Source: Kitasatospora sp. NBC_00458
GTDB lineage: Bacteria > Actinomycetota > Actinomycetes > Streptomycetales > Streptomycetaceae
Direction: 5' to 3'
DNA length: 64,000 bases
Assembly: GCF_036013975.1 (NCBI RefSeq)
Contig: NZ_CP107904.1
Coordinates: 6,473,001 to 6,537,000 of the forward strand
Shown here: positions 24,123-32,533 of the stretch, in pieces
How positions within the stretch are numbered: the stretch's first letter is position 1
Layout: the number at the start of each line of letters is the position of its first letter
The notes under the pieces: model-generated
Told to the model about the DNA's origin: nothing
Seen by the model: the letters and a program-made list of their open reading frames with translations, nothing else
Databases searched by the model: none
Translations under genes and position numbers: made by a program

Positions 24123-24158
24123 GGGTGCGTCGGCCGTCCGTGGACGGCCGACGCACCC
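24123..24158. terminator. Perfect 17-bp stem hairpin between convergent genes
   Basis: GGGTGCGTCGGCCGTCC, loop GT, and its exact complement. It probably ends the I36-like gene and the leftward 24300-24833 gene. The MITE has been inserted between the I36-like gene and this terminator. Confidence 0.85.
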
Positions 24159-24299
24159 GATCGCGTTCGAGGAGGTCCCGGTGGCGGTGTGAGCGGTGCC
24201 GTCCGGGCGGCGGGGCGGAATTCCGGCGGGCCGGTTCCGGTGGATGGGACACGCGCGCTCGGCCGTGCCGCGCGAACGCCGCGAACCGTCGCTCCGGGG

Positions 24300-24833
24300 T
24301 CAGCCGGTGGAGCCGACGGCGTGCTCCCTGAGGAAGGCGCCCGCATGGGCGGCGGCCTCCTCGGTGGTCGCGTACCGGGTGCCTTCCCCGGCCGCGCCGG
24401 CCGACCCGTCGGCGCCGGTGGCGGCCCACCGCCAGCCGCCGGACTGCTCCTGCACCAACTCGGCCGTTCCCCCGAAGAGTTCGAGGACCCCCGGGGGCGT
24501 GGCGGAGGGCGCCGGGCGGCTGACGGCCTCGGGCCACTTCTTGCGGGCGCCCTGCCGGGTGATGCCCCAGACGGCGCCCAGCTGTTCGTAGCTCGCGCCG
24601 TACGATCCGGCGGTCGCCGCCGCGTGGGCGGTCAGCCGCTTGACCTCGGCGTCGACCACCTTCCAGGCGGCGAGGACGGACAGGGCCGTGTCGACGGGCT
24701 CGGCCGCCCACATCCGTTCCGGGGGGAGCCCGGTCTCCCGGGAGCGGATGGCCGTGGCGAGCGGGTTCAGGGCGTCGTACAGGGCCTTGTCGAGTTCGAT
24801 CTGCTCTTCGTGCGTGATCTCAGGCGACGTCAT
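24300..24833 (-). CDS. Putative helix-turn-helix protein
   Basis: 177 residues from ATG 24833. N-terminal helical part EEQIELDKALYDALNPLATA, then a helix-turn-helix-like segment in the middle, SYEQLGAVWGITRQGARKKW (about 90-110). The C-terminal half has WRWAATGADGSAGAAG and TEEAAAHAGAFLREHAVG, a small strand-rich domain. Similar proteins are common in streptomycetes without named function. A 22-bp palindrome at 24860-24881 upstream of the start could be its own operator. Confidence 0.65.
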   Translation of the reverse strand: MTSPEITHEEQIELDKALYDALNPLATAIRSRETGLPPERMWAAEPVDTALSVLAAWKVVDAEVKRLTAHAAATAGSYGASYEQLGAVWGITRQGARKKWPEAVSRPAPSATPPGVLELFGGTAELVQEQSGGWRWAATGADGSAGAAGEGTRYATTEEAAAHAGAFLREHAVGSTG

Positions 24834-24859
24834 GCGACAACCATAGTTCACGTCACCCT

Positions 24860-24881
24860 TTCGGCAACTGAAGTTACCGAA
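24860..24881. promoter_or_regulatory. Imperfect palindrome upstream of the HTH gene
   Basis: TTCGGCAAC, spacer TGAA, GTTACCGAA: nine-base arms with one mismatch, 27 bases before the start at 24833. It may bind a dimeric regulator, possibly the product of the adjacent gene. Confidence 0.55.
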
Positions 24882-25051
24882 GAAAGTCCGGTTGTCGTCG
24901 CCGTGAGGGCGCCCGCACAGCCGCCCTCACGGTCGCCCGCACAGCCGCCCGCACAGTCGGCCGACCGGTGGGCGATGACCGGGACCGTCCGGAGCGAACC
25001 GGCACTCGCGATCGGGACCTCGGCGCAACCCGCCCCCGTCCCCGCCGGGTC

Positions 25052-25459
25052 TCAGGCCCGGCGCTCCCGCTCCGCCGCATGCTCGGCGGCCTGCGCGGCG
25101 TGCACGGCGGCGACCAGTGAGTCCTCGGACGCGATCCGCCGCAGGCGCCAGCCGGTCGCGCTCCAGGCGCCGAGGATCGGCAGCGTCAGCAGGCCCACGC
25201 CGACCGCGCTGCGGATGCGCTGGTCCACCACGGGGACGCATGCGTTGTCGCGGAGGTTCTCGATGGCGGCGTCGAAGTACACCGGCGAACCGCAGTTCAG
25301 CGGCCCGCTGCGGAGGTCGGCGGAGACGGGCAGGAAGGCCAGGCCGAGGGCCCACAGCCACCCGGCGGCCGCCAGGAGTCCGAAGATGTACAGGGGCCAG
25401 TGCCCGGCCCGCCACCGCGCGCGGTCGTCCTGGTCCTGTAAGTACTGGGCGATGTCCAT
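25052..25459 (-). CDS. Small two-helix membrane protein
   Basis: 135 residues from ATG 25459 (GGGGAAG upstream). Helix 1 is about residues 22-44 (PLYIFGLLAAAGWLWALGLA), helix 2 about 84-103 (SAVGVGLLTLPILGAWSATG). Between them the loop has two cysteines (NCGSP, NACVP), which would sit outside and may pair. The C-terminus is a short helical tail rich in Ala/His/Glu. Family unknown; stands alone after the frameshifted gene. Confidence 0.65.
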   Translation of the reverse strand: MDIAQYLQDQDDRARWRAGHWPLYIFGLLAAAGWLWALGLAFLPVSADLRSGPLNCGSPVYFDAAIENLRDNACVPVVDQRIRSAVGVGLLTLPILGAWSATGWRLRRIASEDSLVAAVHAAQAAEHAAERERRA

Positions 25460-25587
25460 GTGCTTCCCCGTCCTCTCGTCGACCGATGTCGGGGCCGAGC
25501 ATGCCACCCCGGCCACGACTCGCCAACAACCCCACGCCCGAAGGAAGTTCGCGGGAGAAGCGGTCGGGATACGGGCCTCGGCGTGGT

Positions 25588-26588
25588 CTACACCAGGTCG
25601 GCGACGACGGGGTGGTCCGGAGAGGTCGGACAGGTGAACACCCGCATGGTCTCGTGGTGCCCCAGTGCGACGTCCGTCGGCTCCCGGCGCCGCCCGACGG
25701 CGCCCGGTCCCCCTGCGAGGGAGCCCTCGGGCGCCCGGCTCCCGGTGCCGCCGTCCCACTCCAGGCTCGCCGATGCCGCGACGAAGCGCATCGGAGTGGC
25801 GTAGGCGCGGCACCGCACCGGCCCGAAGCACCCCTGGTGGTTCCAGGGTTCGTGGCCGCCCAGCTTCCGGCCCGGGGCGACCGAGAGGTCCCAGGAGTAG
25901 CGGGGCTCGAACTCCTCCGGGTCCTCGGTATCGGCGAAGGCCACGCTCTCCCACTCCTCGACCCGGCCCTCGAACTCCTCGCCCGGCGCTCCCGGGTGCG
26001 GGTACTCGGCCACCGGCTCCGGCCGCAGGGCGCACGGGGTCGGCAGGTAGCCGGGCCCGCCGACGGCCACCGGCTCGGGCGGGGTCGGGAAACGTCGCCC
26101 AGATCGGCGGCGCGGCGGTGGCGTACCTCGACCCACGGCCCGGCGATGCCGTTGTCCGGCGCAGCCGGGTCCTCGTAGGAGTGCTGGAACGGGCACCACA
26201 GGATCTGGAGGAGGTCCGTGCCCTCCGGAAAGCCGCCGTACCAGGGCACGTCACGCGCGTACACCTGGAGCACGGGCAGCAGGGGCCACGACGTGACGGC
26301 CCCGAACTCCTCCGGGCTGATCCCGCCGTGGCACGCGAACGCCGTCGACCGCTCGCCCCGGATGTCGGCGGGCCGGTGGGGCCGGTCGTGCACCAGGTGG
26401 CGGCCGGCCGGGCAGGTCGGCCACGGCTCGGGAGCCGGCCAGGCGGGCGGCCCGGCGACCGAGCCGTCCCCCGGCCCGGGAGCCGCCGGGGCCGGGTGGA
26501 GGCGGACCGCCGTCCGCGCGTGGTCGGCCGGTTCGGGGAAGACGGCGGTGACGTCCATCGGCCGCGGGGGAGTGACGACGGGCTTCAT
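25588..26588 (-). pseudogene. Conserved protein broken by a one-base frameshift
   Basis: From ATG 26588 the frame reads MKPVVTPPRPMDVTAVFPEP, LLQILWCPFQHSYEDPA, GPWVEVRHRRAADLGDV. It then runs out of frame at the run AAA 26090-26092 (plus strand). The other minus-strand frame takes over with FPTPPEPVAVGGPGYLPTPC, YSWDLSVAPGRKLGGHEPWN, RVFTCPTSPDHPVVADLV and a TAG at 25588. A single base gain restores about 333 residues, so it is one gene with a missing base, either a genuine mutation or a sequencing error. The family seems to be a DUF1963-like or SMI1-like streptomycete protein; this is unsure. Confidence 0.7.
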
Positions 26589-27059
26589 CGCCGCCCCCGG
26601 TGGTCGGCCCGGTGGGCGATCCGGCCTGCGGCCCGGTCGGTGATCCGGTCGGGCCGGAGGCGCTTCGGACGGTCCGGCGGTCCGCCCCGGGCGGGGCGGC
26701 GTTCCCTCGATCACACGCGGCATCGTAGGGCGGCCGTTCCGGCGCGGAACCGGGGGCCACCACGCTTCCTCCGGCCCCCCGGGGGAACTCCGCCGGGGCT
26801 CCGGACGGACTGCCGTAGAGCCGGAACGCGGGAGCGCCACCGGCCCGGCACTCCGACGGTCCGGCGGGCGTCATGACGGCGGACGATCCGGTCCGGGGCC
26901 CCTGGTCCGCCCCCGGCCCGCGGGCGGGACCCTGCTCCCGGGCGCGATCCCCTCCCCGAGGCTGGACCCCACCGGCAGCCGCCGCTGTCGGCGCTGCCGC
27001 ACCGGACGGCTGTGCGAGTCTGTCCCGTGGCCGAGAGGCCGGACGCAAGGGGAACAGAC
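26589..27059. other. 471-bp gap, no gene seen
   Basis: Very GC-rich, with only shadow frames. There are two similar runs, GGTGGGCGATCCGG and GGTCGGTGATCCGG, at about 26608-26652. The histidine-kinase promoter must lie toward its right end. I see no clear hexamers. Confidence 0.4.
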
Positions 27060-28367
27060 ATGGCCAGCAGCCGACACGCCGGACCGGACGACGCCGAGGA
27101 GTCGCCGCACATCGGCGACGCCGAGCTGCCGTGGTCCCGCAACGACGCACTCGTGACCGCCGGGGCCTGCGGGCTGAACCTGCTCAGCTACGCGTTCTTC
27201 CAGGCCCCCGACGAGGCGCACGAGGTGAGCGTCGTCGGATTCGCCCTCGTCGCGCTCGCGGCGATGCCCCTGCTCGTCCGGCGCCGGTACCCGGTGGCGG
27301 CGCTCGCCGGTGTGCTGGTGCTCGACGCGGCGGCGTCCGTGGCGCTGTCGCTGCCCGTCCACTTCGGCGCCGTCCTGGTGGTCGCCCTGTACTCGGCCGC
27401 GAGGGTGTGTTCCGGCCGGGTGACGGCGGCCGCTGCCGTCGCGACCGCGTCGCTGACGCTGCTGAGCCAGAGCGGCGGCGGGGTCCCGTCCTGGGGGGAC
27501 GCCGTCAGCCCGCCCCTCTCCACCCTGATCGTGGTCGGCGCCGCCCTGGCGGTCAACCGCTGGCAGCAGGAGGTGGAGGCCAACCGGCGGCTCCTCGCCG
27601 ACCGTGCGGTGGCCGAGGAACGGCGCCGCATCGCACGGGAGTTGCACGACATCGTCGCGCACCACATCACCACCATGCAGCTGATGGCCGGGGGAGCCCG
27701 GGCCAACATCGGCAGGCCGGAGGTGGTCCGGGAGGCCCTCGTCACGCTGGAGTCCTCCGGGCGGCTCGCGCTGCGCGAGATGCGCCAGCTCCTCGACGTG
27801 CTGCGGGCCGACGACGAACCGGAGGGCACCCCCGCGCTGCCCCAGCCCGGCATCGAGGACCTCGGCCGCCTGGTGGACGAGTCGCGCCTCGCCGGACTGC
27901 CGACCGAGTTCACCGTCCGAGGGCCGGAGCGCCCGCTGCCGCCGACCGCCGGCCTCACGGTGTTCCGGATCGTGCAGGAGGCCCTCACCAACGCCCGCAA
28001 GTATGCGGGGAACGCCAGGGCGTTCGTCCGGCTGACGTACGGGCGGGACCGGATCACCGTCGAGGTGTGGGACGACGGCGGGGGCGTACCGCCGCGGACG
28101 GAGGCTCCGGCGACCGGATCCGGCGGATCCGGAGGCTACGGCCTGATCGGTATGCGCGAACGCGTCGCCCTGCACGGCGGCACCCTCGCCGTCGGCCCGC
28201 AGGCCGGCGGGGGGTTCGCCGTGCTGGCCGAGCTGCCGCTGGCGGCGGCCGAAGCGGTCGATGCGGTCGAGGCAGCAGGGGCAGCAGGGGCGGTCGAGGC
28301 GGCCGAGCCGATCGGGACGGCCGGACCGGCCGGACCGGCCGTTCCGGAGGACGCCGTGCGCCGGTGA
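27060..28367 (+). CDS. Orphan NarL-type sensor histidine kinase
   Basis: 435 residues from ATG 27060 with AGGGGAA upstream. Four or five membrane helices (about 38-180), then the HisKA_3 domain, whose histidine lies in RRRIARELHDIVAHHITTMQ. The ATPase domain contains VQEALTNARKYAGNA and VWDDGGG, then GYGLIGMRERV. No response regulator is adjacent, so the partner lies elsewhere. The C-terminus is a low-complexity Ala/Glu/Val tail (about 30 residues) encoded by short repeats. Confidence 0.88.
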   Translation: MASSRHAGPDDAEESPHIGDAELPWSRNDALVTAGACGLNLLSYAFFQAPDEAHEVSVVGFALVALAAMPLLVRRRYPVAALAGVLVLDAAASVALSLPVHFGAVLVVALYSAARVCSGRVTAAAAVATASLTLLSQSGGGVPSWGDAVSPPLSTLIVVGAALAVNRWQQEVEANRRLLADRAVAEERRRIARELHDIVAHHITTMQLMAGGARANIGRPEVVREALVTLESSGRLALREMRQLLDVLRADDEPEGTPALPQPGIEDLGRLVDESRLAGLPTEFTVRGPERPLPPTAGLTVFRIVQEALTNARKYAGNARAFVRLTYGRDRITVEVWDDGGGVPPRTEAPATGSGGSGGYGLIGMRERVALHGGTLAVGPQAGGGFAVLAELPLAAAEAVDAVEAAGAAGAVEAAEPIGTAGPAGPAVPEDAVRR

Positions 28368-28427
28368 CCGGCAGCCGTCCCGGACCCGGCCGTCCCCGTC
28401 CCCGTGCCCGTGCCCGTGCCCGTGCCT

Positions 28428-28466
28428 GCGGAGCAGGAAGTCGGACCCGCCGACTTCCTGCTCCGC
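28428..28466. terminator. Bidirectional hairpin, 17-bp stem
   Basis: GCGGAGCAGGAAGTCGG, loop ACCCG, and exact complement. It sits between the convergent kinase and N-acetyltransferase genes. A 6-bp repeat tract (CCCGTG units, about 28396-28426) lies just before it. Confidence 0.9.
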
Positions 28467-28508
28467 TGACACACCGCTCGCGAGCGCGGACCGGGACGCC
28501 GCCGTGCC

Positions 28509-29333
28509 TCAGCGCTGGGCGCGGACGTCCGGCGGCGGGGTGATGCCGAACTCGGACTCCAGCAGCTCCCTCACGCCGTCCGTGCCGTCGATCTCCTCGA
28601 CGGCGGTCGTGCCGTCGGGCCCGGTCCGGGTGAGGGTCGTCGCGTCGAGGCTGAGGTGGCCGGTGGGGAGGGTGCGCTGGACGAACAGGCGGCGGAACGG
28701 CGAGCGCGGGTGCGTCGCCACGTGCCAGTTGGCGATCCCGACGTCGACGGCGGGCGCGCGGTCCAGGGTGAAGGAGACCAGCTCCTCCCAGGCGTCCGCC
28801 GCGTCCGCAGGGCCCGTCCTCGCCTGGAGCACCCAGACGGGTGCCGGGCCGTCCGCCTCCTCGACGACCAGGCGGTTGAACCGCCCGAGGCCCTCCCGCA
28901 CCAGGCCGGGGATCATCGGCAGCGGCTCCAGCAGGGAACGGGCCGATCCGAAGCCGACGTCGGCCAGGTGGCGGCCGCTCTCGCCGGGCACCCGGACCTC
29001 CAGCACCATGTGGGTCCGCGGACGGACCTCCCCGGGGCCCGCACCGAGCCGGACCCGGCCGGTCAGCCGGGTGACCCCGAAGCCCAACTGCTCCAGGACG
29101 GCGGCGAACAGGGTGTTGTGCTCGAAGCAGTAACCGCCCCGGGAGCCTTCGACGAGCTTGGCCTGCAGGTCGGCGAGGTCCAGCGACGGGACCGTGCCGA
29201 CGACCACGTCGATGTTCTCGAACGGGATGCCGAGGACGTGCGCGTGGTGCAGGGACCGGAGGGTCGCGACGGTCGGAGCCCGCTCACCGTCCCATCCGAT
29301 GCGTGCGAAGTACTTCTCCAGATCAACGGTCAT
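28509..29333 (-). CDS. nat: Arylamine N-acetyltransferase
   Basis: 274 residues from ATG 29333 (MTVDLEKYFARIGWDGERAP). The catalytic triad is visible: Cys in GSRGGYCFEHN, His in RPRTHMVLEV, Asp in RHLADVGFG. The enzyme moves acetyl from acetyl-CoA to arylamines or hydrazines; in actinomycetes relatives also act in amide formation in ansamycin-type synthesis. No biosynthetic cluster is seen here, so a general role is likelier. Its upstream region contains a MITE fragment 70 bp away. Confidence 0.93.
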   Translation of the reverse strand: MTVDLEKYFARIGWDGERAPTVATLRSLHHAHVLGIPFENIDVVVGTVPSLDLADLQAKLVEGSRGGYCFEHNTLFAAVLEQLGFGVTRLTGRVRLGAGPGEVRPRTHMVLEVRVPGESGRHLADVGFGSARSLLEPLPMIPGLVREGLGRFNRLVVEEADGPAPVWVLQARTGPADAADAWEELVSFTLDRAPAVDVGIANWHVATHPRSPFRRLFVQRTLPTGHLSLDATTLTRTGPDGTTAVEEIDGTDGVRELLESEFGITPPPDVRAQR

Positions 29334-29404
29334 AGGGCCACGGTACGGACCGGCCCGGGAGTCGGGCCTCGGTCTCCGGTAGCGATCTTGGTGGACCGTG
29401 GGAC

Positions 29405-29486
29405 CTAGGGCCTCTCTTTCGGATCTTGTCGGGCGCCCGGCTGGGCGTGCGCCCGGATCGTCCTCGTACCGGACGTACTCGGGCGA
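29405..29486. mobile_element. Single end of a MITE, at CTAG
   Basis: CTAG at 29405 followed by GGCCTCTCTTTCGGATCTTG and the inner sequence TCGGGCGCCCGGCTGGGCGT. 58 bases (29429-29486) match the element in cobQ (43267-43324) with four mismatches. No second end is found within 300 bp, so it is a truncated copy. It lies in the 459-bp gap 29334-29792, otherwise without genes. Confidence 0.8.
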
Positions 29487-29792
29487 ACGACTCGTGCAGG
29501 TCGGCCGTCCCGTCGGCTTCGCCCGCCCCGCACCACCCCGCCCTGTCCCGCCCCGCCCTGTCCCGCCCCGGGCCCGCCATCCCGGGGTCGGAACCGCCCG
29601 GCTTTCGAACCGCCGTGACACCTGGTCAGCTGGCCGCCCGGCCCGGTCGTGACACGGCCCGGACGCCGTTACACAGACGATGGGCGGCCGTGACACGACC
29701 GGCCGGGGACCGCGACACGGCGCTCCTAACGTCACTCACGACGCACCGGCCGCACCGGCCGGGACCCGCGTCACGATGAAGGAGCGAACCGA

Positions 29793-30275
29793 ATGACCAG
29801 CCGTACCCGTCGTGCACCCGCCCGTCGCGTGCTCGCCGTCTGCGCCCTGACCGGGGCCGCCCTCCTGACCTCCCTCTCGGCCGGTCAGGCGTGGGCCGAC
29901 GGCTCCCCCGCGCCCGCCACCCCCACCGCGGTCGCCCCGTCAACGCCCGCCGCGCCCGCCCCGGCGGCCCCGCACGTCCAGGTCACGCCCACCGTCGTCC
30001 CCTCGGGGGCCCCGGCCCCGGGCACCACGCCCAGCGGTGCCCCCGCGGTGAAGCCCGGCGGCGGCCAGGTCACCCCGGCCCACCCGGCCAAGGACGCGGG
30101 CGGCGGCCCGCCGCAGGTCCGTGAGGTGCCCAAGGGTGCCGCCCAGGCCGGCGACGGCTCCGGCTCGACCGGCTCCTCCGGCCTGATGCTGGCCGGCGGC
30201 GGCACCGTCGCGGCCGTCGGCGCCGCCGCACTGGGCTTCGCCGTCCTGCGCCGCCGGTCCGGTGCGCGCGGCTGA
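29793..30275 (+). CDS. Secreted surface protein with C-terminal membrane anchor
   Basis: 160 residues from ATG 29793 with AAGGAG upstream. Signal peptide VLAVCALTGAALLTSLSA ends about residue 35 (AWADG). The body is Pro/Ala/Thr/Gly-rich, and the end is a membrane helix with a basic tail (LMLAGGGTVAAVGAAALGFA, then RRRSGARG). This is the shape of a sortase substrate but no LPXTG-type motif precedes the helix. The next gene encodes a sortase that overlaps it by 14 bp, which strongly links the two. Confidence 0.75.
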   Translation: MTSRTRRAPARRVLAVCALTGAALLTSLSAGQAWADGSPAPATPTAVAPSTPAAPAPAAPHVQVTPTVVPSGAPAPGTTPSGAPAVKPGGGQVTPAHPAKDAGGGPPQVREVPKGAAQAGDGSGSTGSSGLMLAGGGTVAAVGAAALGFAVLRRRSGARG

Positions 30276-31245
30276 CAACGGCCCCGGGCCCTCAGGGCGT
30301 CCCGTCGTCCCGGCTCCGGACACGACCGTCCGCAGTGGGGGCGACGGGGCCCCGTCGCCGAGCGGGCGGCCCGGGGTCGACGACGCGGCCGACGACGCGG
30401 CCGACGGCCGACGGCACGCCGGCCGGGCCGCCTCCCGCGGTGGCGGGCGCGGTGGCGGGCGCGGCCGGAGCAGCGGGGGGCACCGGCGCCCGCGCGCCGA
30501 CGGACCGGGCGCGGCAGGGCTTCGCCGCACCGCCTTCGGCGCGGCGGGCCTGCTCTGCGTGGTGCTCGGCACCTCGATGGCGCTCAACAGCAGCCGCACC
30601 CCGGTGGTGCGGGTGGAGACCTCGGTCCGCGAGGCCACCGGCCCGGCGGCCACCGCCGGGAGCGCCGGGACAGCCGGGGCCGGGACCGCCCCGACCGGGG
30701 CCGTCACCGGGGCGGCGGCCACCTCCCCGGCCGCCGCCCCGGGCAGCTCCGCGTCCGCCGCGCCGCGGAAGTCCTTCGCGGCGTCCGCCCCGACCCGCCT
30801 CGTCGTCCCGGCGGCGGGCATCGACGCCCCGGTGACCGGCCTCGGCCTCAACGCGGACGGGACGGTCGAGGTGCCGGCGGCCGCCCGCGCCGACGAGACC
30901 GGCTGGTACCGCAACGGACCGACGCCGGGGGAGACCGGCCCGGCCGTCTTGATCGGGCACTACGACACCGCGCACGGCCCGGCGGTCTTCCACGGCCTGC
31001 CGAAGCTGCGGCCCGGCGACCCGATCCAGGTGCGGCGGGAGGACGGCAGCACGGTGGAGTTCCGGGTCCGTTCGATGCTCCAGGCCGCCAAGGACCGGTT
31101 CCCGACGGAGGCGGTCTACGGCGACACGGAGGCCCCCGAGCTGAGGCTGATCACCTGCGGCGGCACGATCGGCGCGGACGGCCACTGGACGGACAACATC
31201 ATCGTCGTGGCGGACCTGGCCGACCCGGCGGGCGCCGCCGGCTGA
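30262..31245 (+). CDS. Class F sortase
   Basis: 327 residues from GTG 30262, overlapping the upstream stop. About 90 cytoplasmic residues of low complexity, a membrane helix (about 91-109), then the sortase domain from RLVVPAAGIDAPVTGLGL on. The active site pieces are VLIGHYDT (His) and LRLITCGG (Cys), and DNIIVVADL ends the domain. Class F enzymes are the actinobacterial sortases with relaxed or unknown substrates. It sits right behind a probable surface protein. Confidence 0.9.
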   Translation: MRAADNGPGPSGRPVVPAPDTTVRSGGDGAPSPSGRPGVDDAADDAADGRRHAGRAASRGGGRGGGRGRSSGGHRRPRADGPGAAGLRRTAFGAAGLLCVVLGTSMALNSSRTPVVRVETSVREATGPAATAGSAGTAGAGTAPTGAVTGAAATSPAAAPGSSASAAPRKSFAASAPTRLVVPAAGIDAPVTGLGLNADGTVEVPAAARADETGWYRNGPTPGETGPAVLIGHYDTAHGPAVFHGLPKLRPGDPIQVRREDGSTVEFRVRSMLQAAKDRFPTEAVYGDTEAPELRLITCGGTIGADGHWTDNIIVVADLADPAGAAG

Positions 31246-31350
31246 CCGCGCCGTCCGGGACGCCGGTCGCACCGGCGGCCCCGGCGGCCCCGGCGGCACC
31301 CGCGGCACCGGCGACGCCTGCGGCACCGCGACAATGATCACCAGGACGAA

Positions 31351-31395
31351 CCTGCCCGACCTGCCCGACCTGCCCGACCTGCCCGACCTGCCCGA
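31351..31395. repeat. 9-bp tandem repeat (CCTGCCCGA) x5
   Basis: Five exact copies in the 358-bp gap 31246-31603 between the sortase gene and the CseA-like gene. The gap shows no other feature apart from Pro/Ala-type short repeats at 31270-31330. Confidence 0.9.
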
Positions 31396-31603
31396 CCGGG
31401 ACGGCGACCGGTGGGGTGCCGGCCCCGCCCGGCGGCCTTCGAGCCGCCGGGCGGAACCGCCGACCGGCGTCGCGGCGACCTAGCTCCGGGGACGAACCGG
31501 TGCTCCGCCGCAGACCGGAGCAGACGCACGACCGCACGAGCAGACCGCACCGACAGACCGCACCAGCCGGGACCGGACCGGACCAGGAGGACGAGAACCG
31601 ACC

Positions 31604-32533
31604 GTGGCAACACCGCCTCCACCCCGCCGCGGCCGGTCCGGCGCCGCGCCACGGGCGGCCGTGGCCGCCCTCCTCGCCGTTCTCGCCCTCGCCCTGCCGG
31701 TCGGCTGCGCCGCCCCCGGCGGCCTGCGCGACCACGGCGAGGCCCAGCCGGTGACGCCGCCCCCGGTGCCGCACCCGCTCTGGCCCGGCCTGGCGACCTT
31801 GCCGCCGCCGACCGCGCCCGCGGCCGGCACGGGCCAGGCCTCGGAGCCGCCGCCCCAGCCCGTCCCGGGCGTCACCGTCACCGGGCAGGACATCACGTCC
31901 GCCGACGTCCGCGACCTGCTCGCGAAGGACCCCGGGCTGGGCCAGGACGAGCGGAGGGCCCTCGACGCCTGTCCGGCCTGCGAGCTCCGCACCCCCGAGT
32001 ACCGCGACCTCACCGGTGACGGCCGCCCCGAGCTGATCCTCGCCGTCGGCACGGCGGGCACCGCAGGACCGGTCGTCCTGCACGTCTACACCCTGACCGG
32101 CGACGGCCTCGTGCCCGTCCTGCGGGTGCAGGCGCTGGCGAGGTTCAGCGCGGAGACCGTCGGGACGGACCTGCGGCTGCACGAGTCGACCAGCGTGTGG
32201 GTCCGGACCACCAGCCGCTACCACTGGGACGGCGTGCGCCTCGTCCTGGTGGAGCAGACGAGCCAGGACCTCGGCCCCGTGCCGACGCCGCCCAGGCAGA
32301 CCGCCCCGGACAAGCCGGTGCAACCGACGGGTGGGCCGGTCGTCAGACCTCCCGTGACGCCCTCCGGTCCGGGCCCGGCCCCCGCGGCGCCCACGCCGAC
32401 CGTGCGGCCCACGACGGATCCCGGTGCGGTGGCCCCCTCGCGCCCCGGGGGCGCTCCGCCCGTGTCGACGCCACTCCCGCCCGCCCAGCCCACCCGTCCG
32501 TCCACCGTGGCTCCCTCGGAGGCCAAGCCGTGA
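31604..32533 (+). CDS. CseA-like lipoprotein
   Basis: 309 residues from GTG 31604. Signal with a possible lipobox LPVGC (Cys35), then a Pro-rich stretch. The globular part (about 95-225) has DITSADVRDLLAKDPGLGQD, EYRDLTGDGRPELILAVG and YHWDGVRLVLVEQT, and the last 80 residues are Pro/Thr-rich. In S. coelicolor cseA precedes cseB and cseC and tempers the SigE cell-envelope response. Here it precedes a CseB- and CseC-like pair, with GTGA overlap to the next gene, and no sigE in front. Confidence 0.8.
   Translation: MATPPPPRRGRSGAAPRAAVAALLAVLALALPVGCAAPGGLRDHGEAQPVTPPPVPHPLWPGLATLPPPTAPAAGTGQASEPPPQPVPGVTVTGQDITSADVRDLLAKDPGLGQDERRALDACPACELRTPEYRDLTGDGRPELILAVGTAGTAGPVVLHVYTLTGDGLVPVLRVQALARFSAETVGTDLRLHESTSVWVRTTSRYHWDGVRLVLVEQTSQDLGPVPTPPRQTAPDKPVQPTGGPVVRPPVTPSGPGPAPAAPTPTVRPTTDPGAVAPSRPGGAPPVSTPLPPAQPTRPSTVAPSEAKP

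Noticed and set aside
24040..24160. tRNA-like sequence suggested by GTTCG-rich repeats
   Set aside because: No cloverleaf with acceptor and anticodon arms could be drawn; the run is a 9-bp tandem repeat and a simple hairpin.
31351..31395. Possible short CRISPR or clustered operator sites
   Set aside because: Direct 9-bp units without spacers; best explained as a slippage tract.
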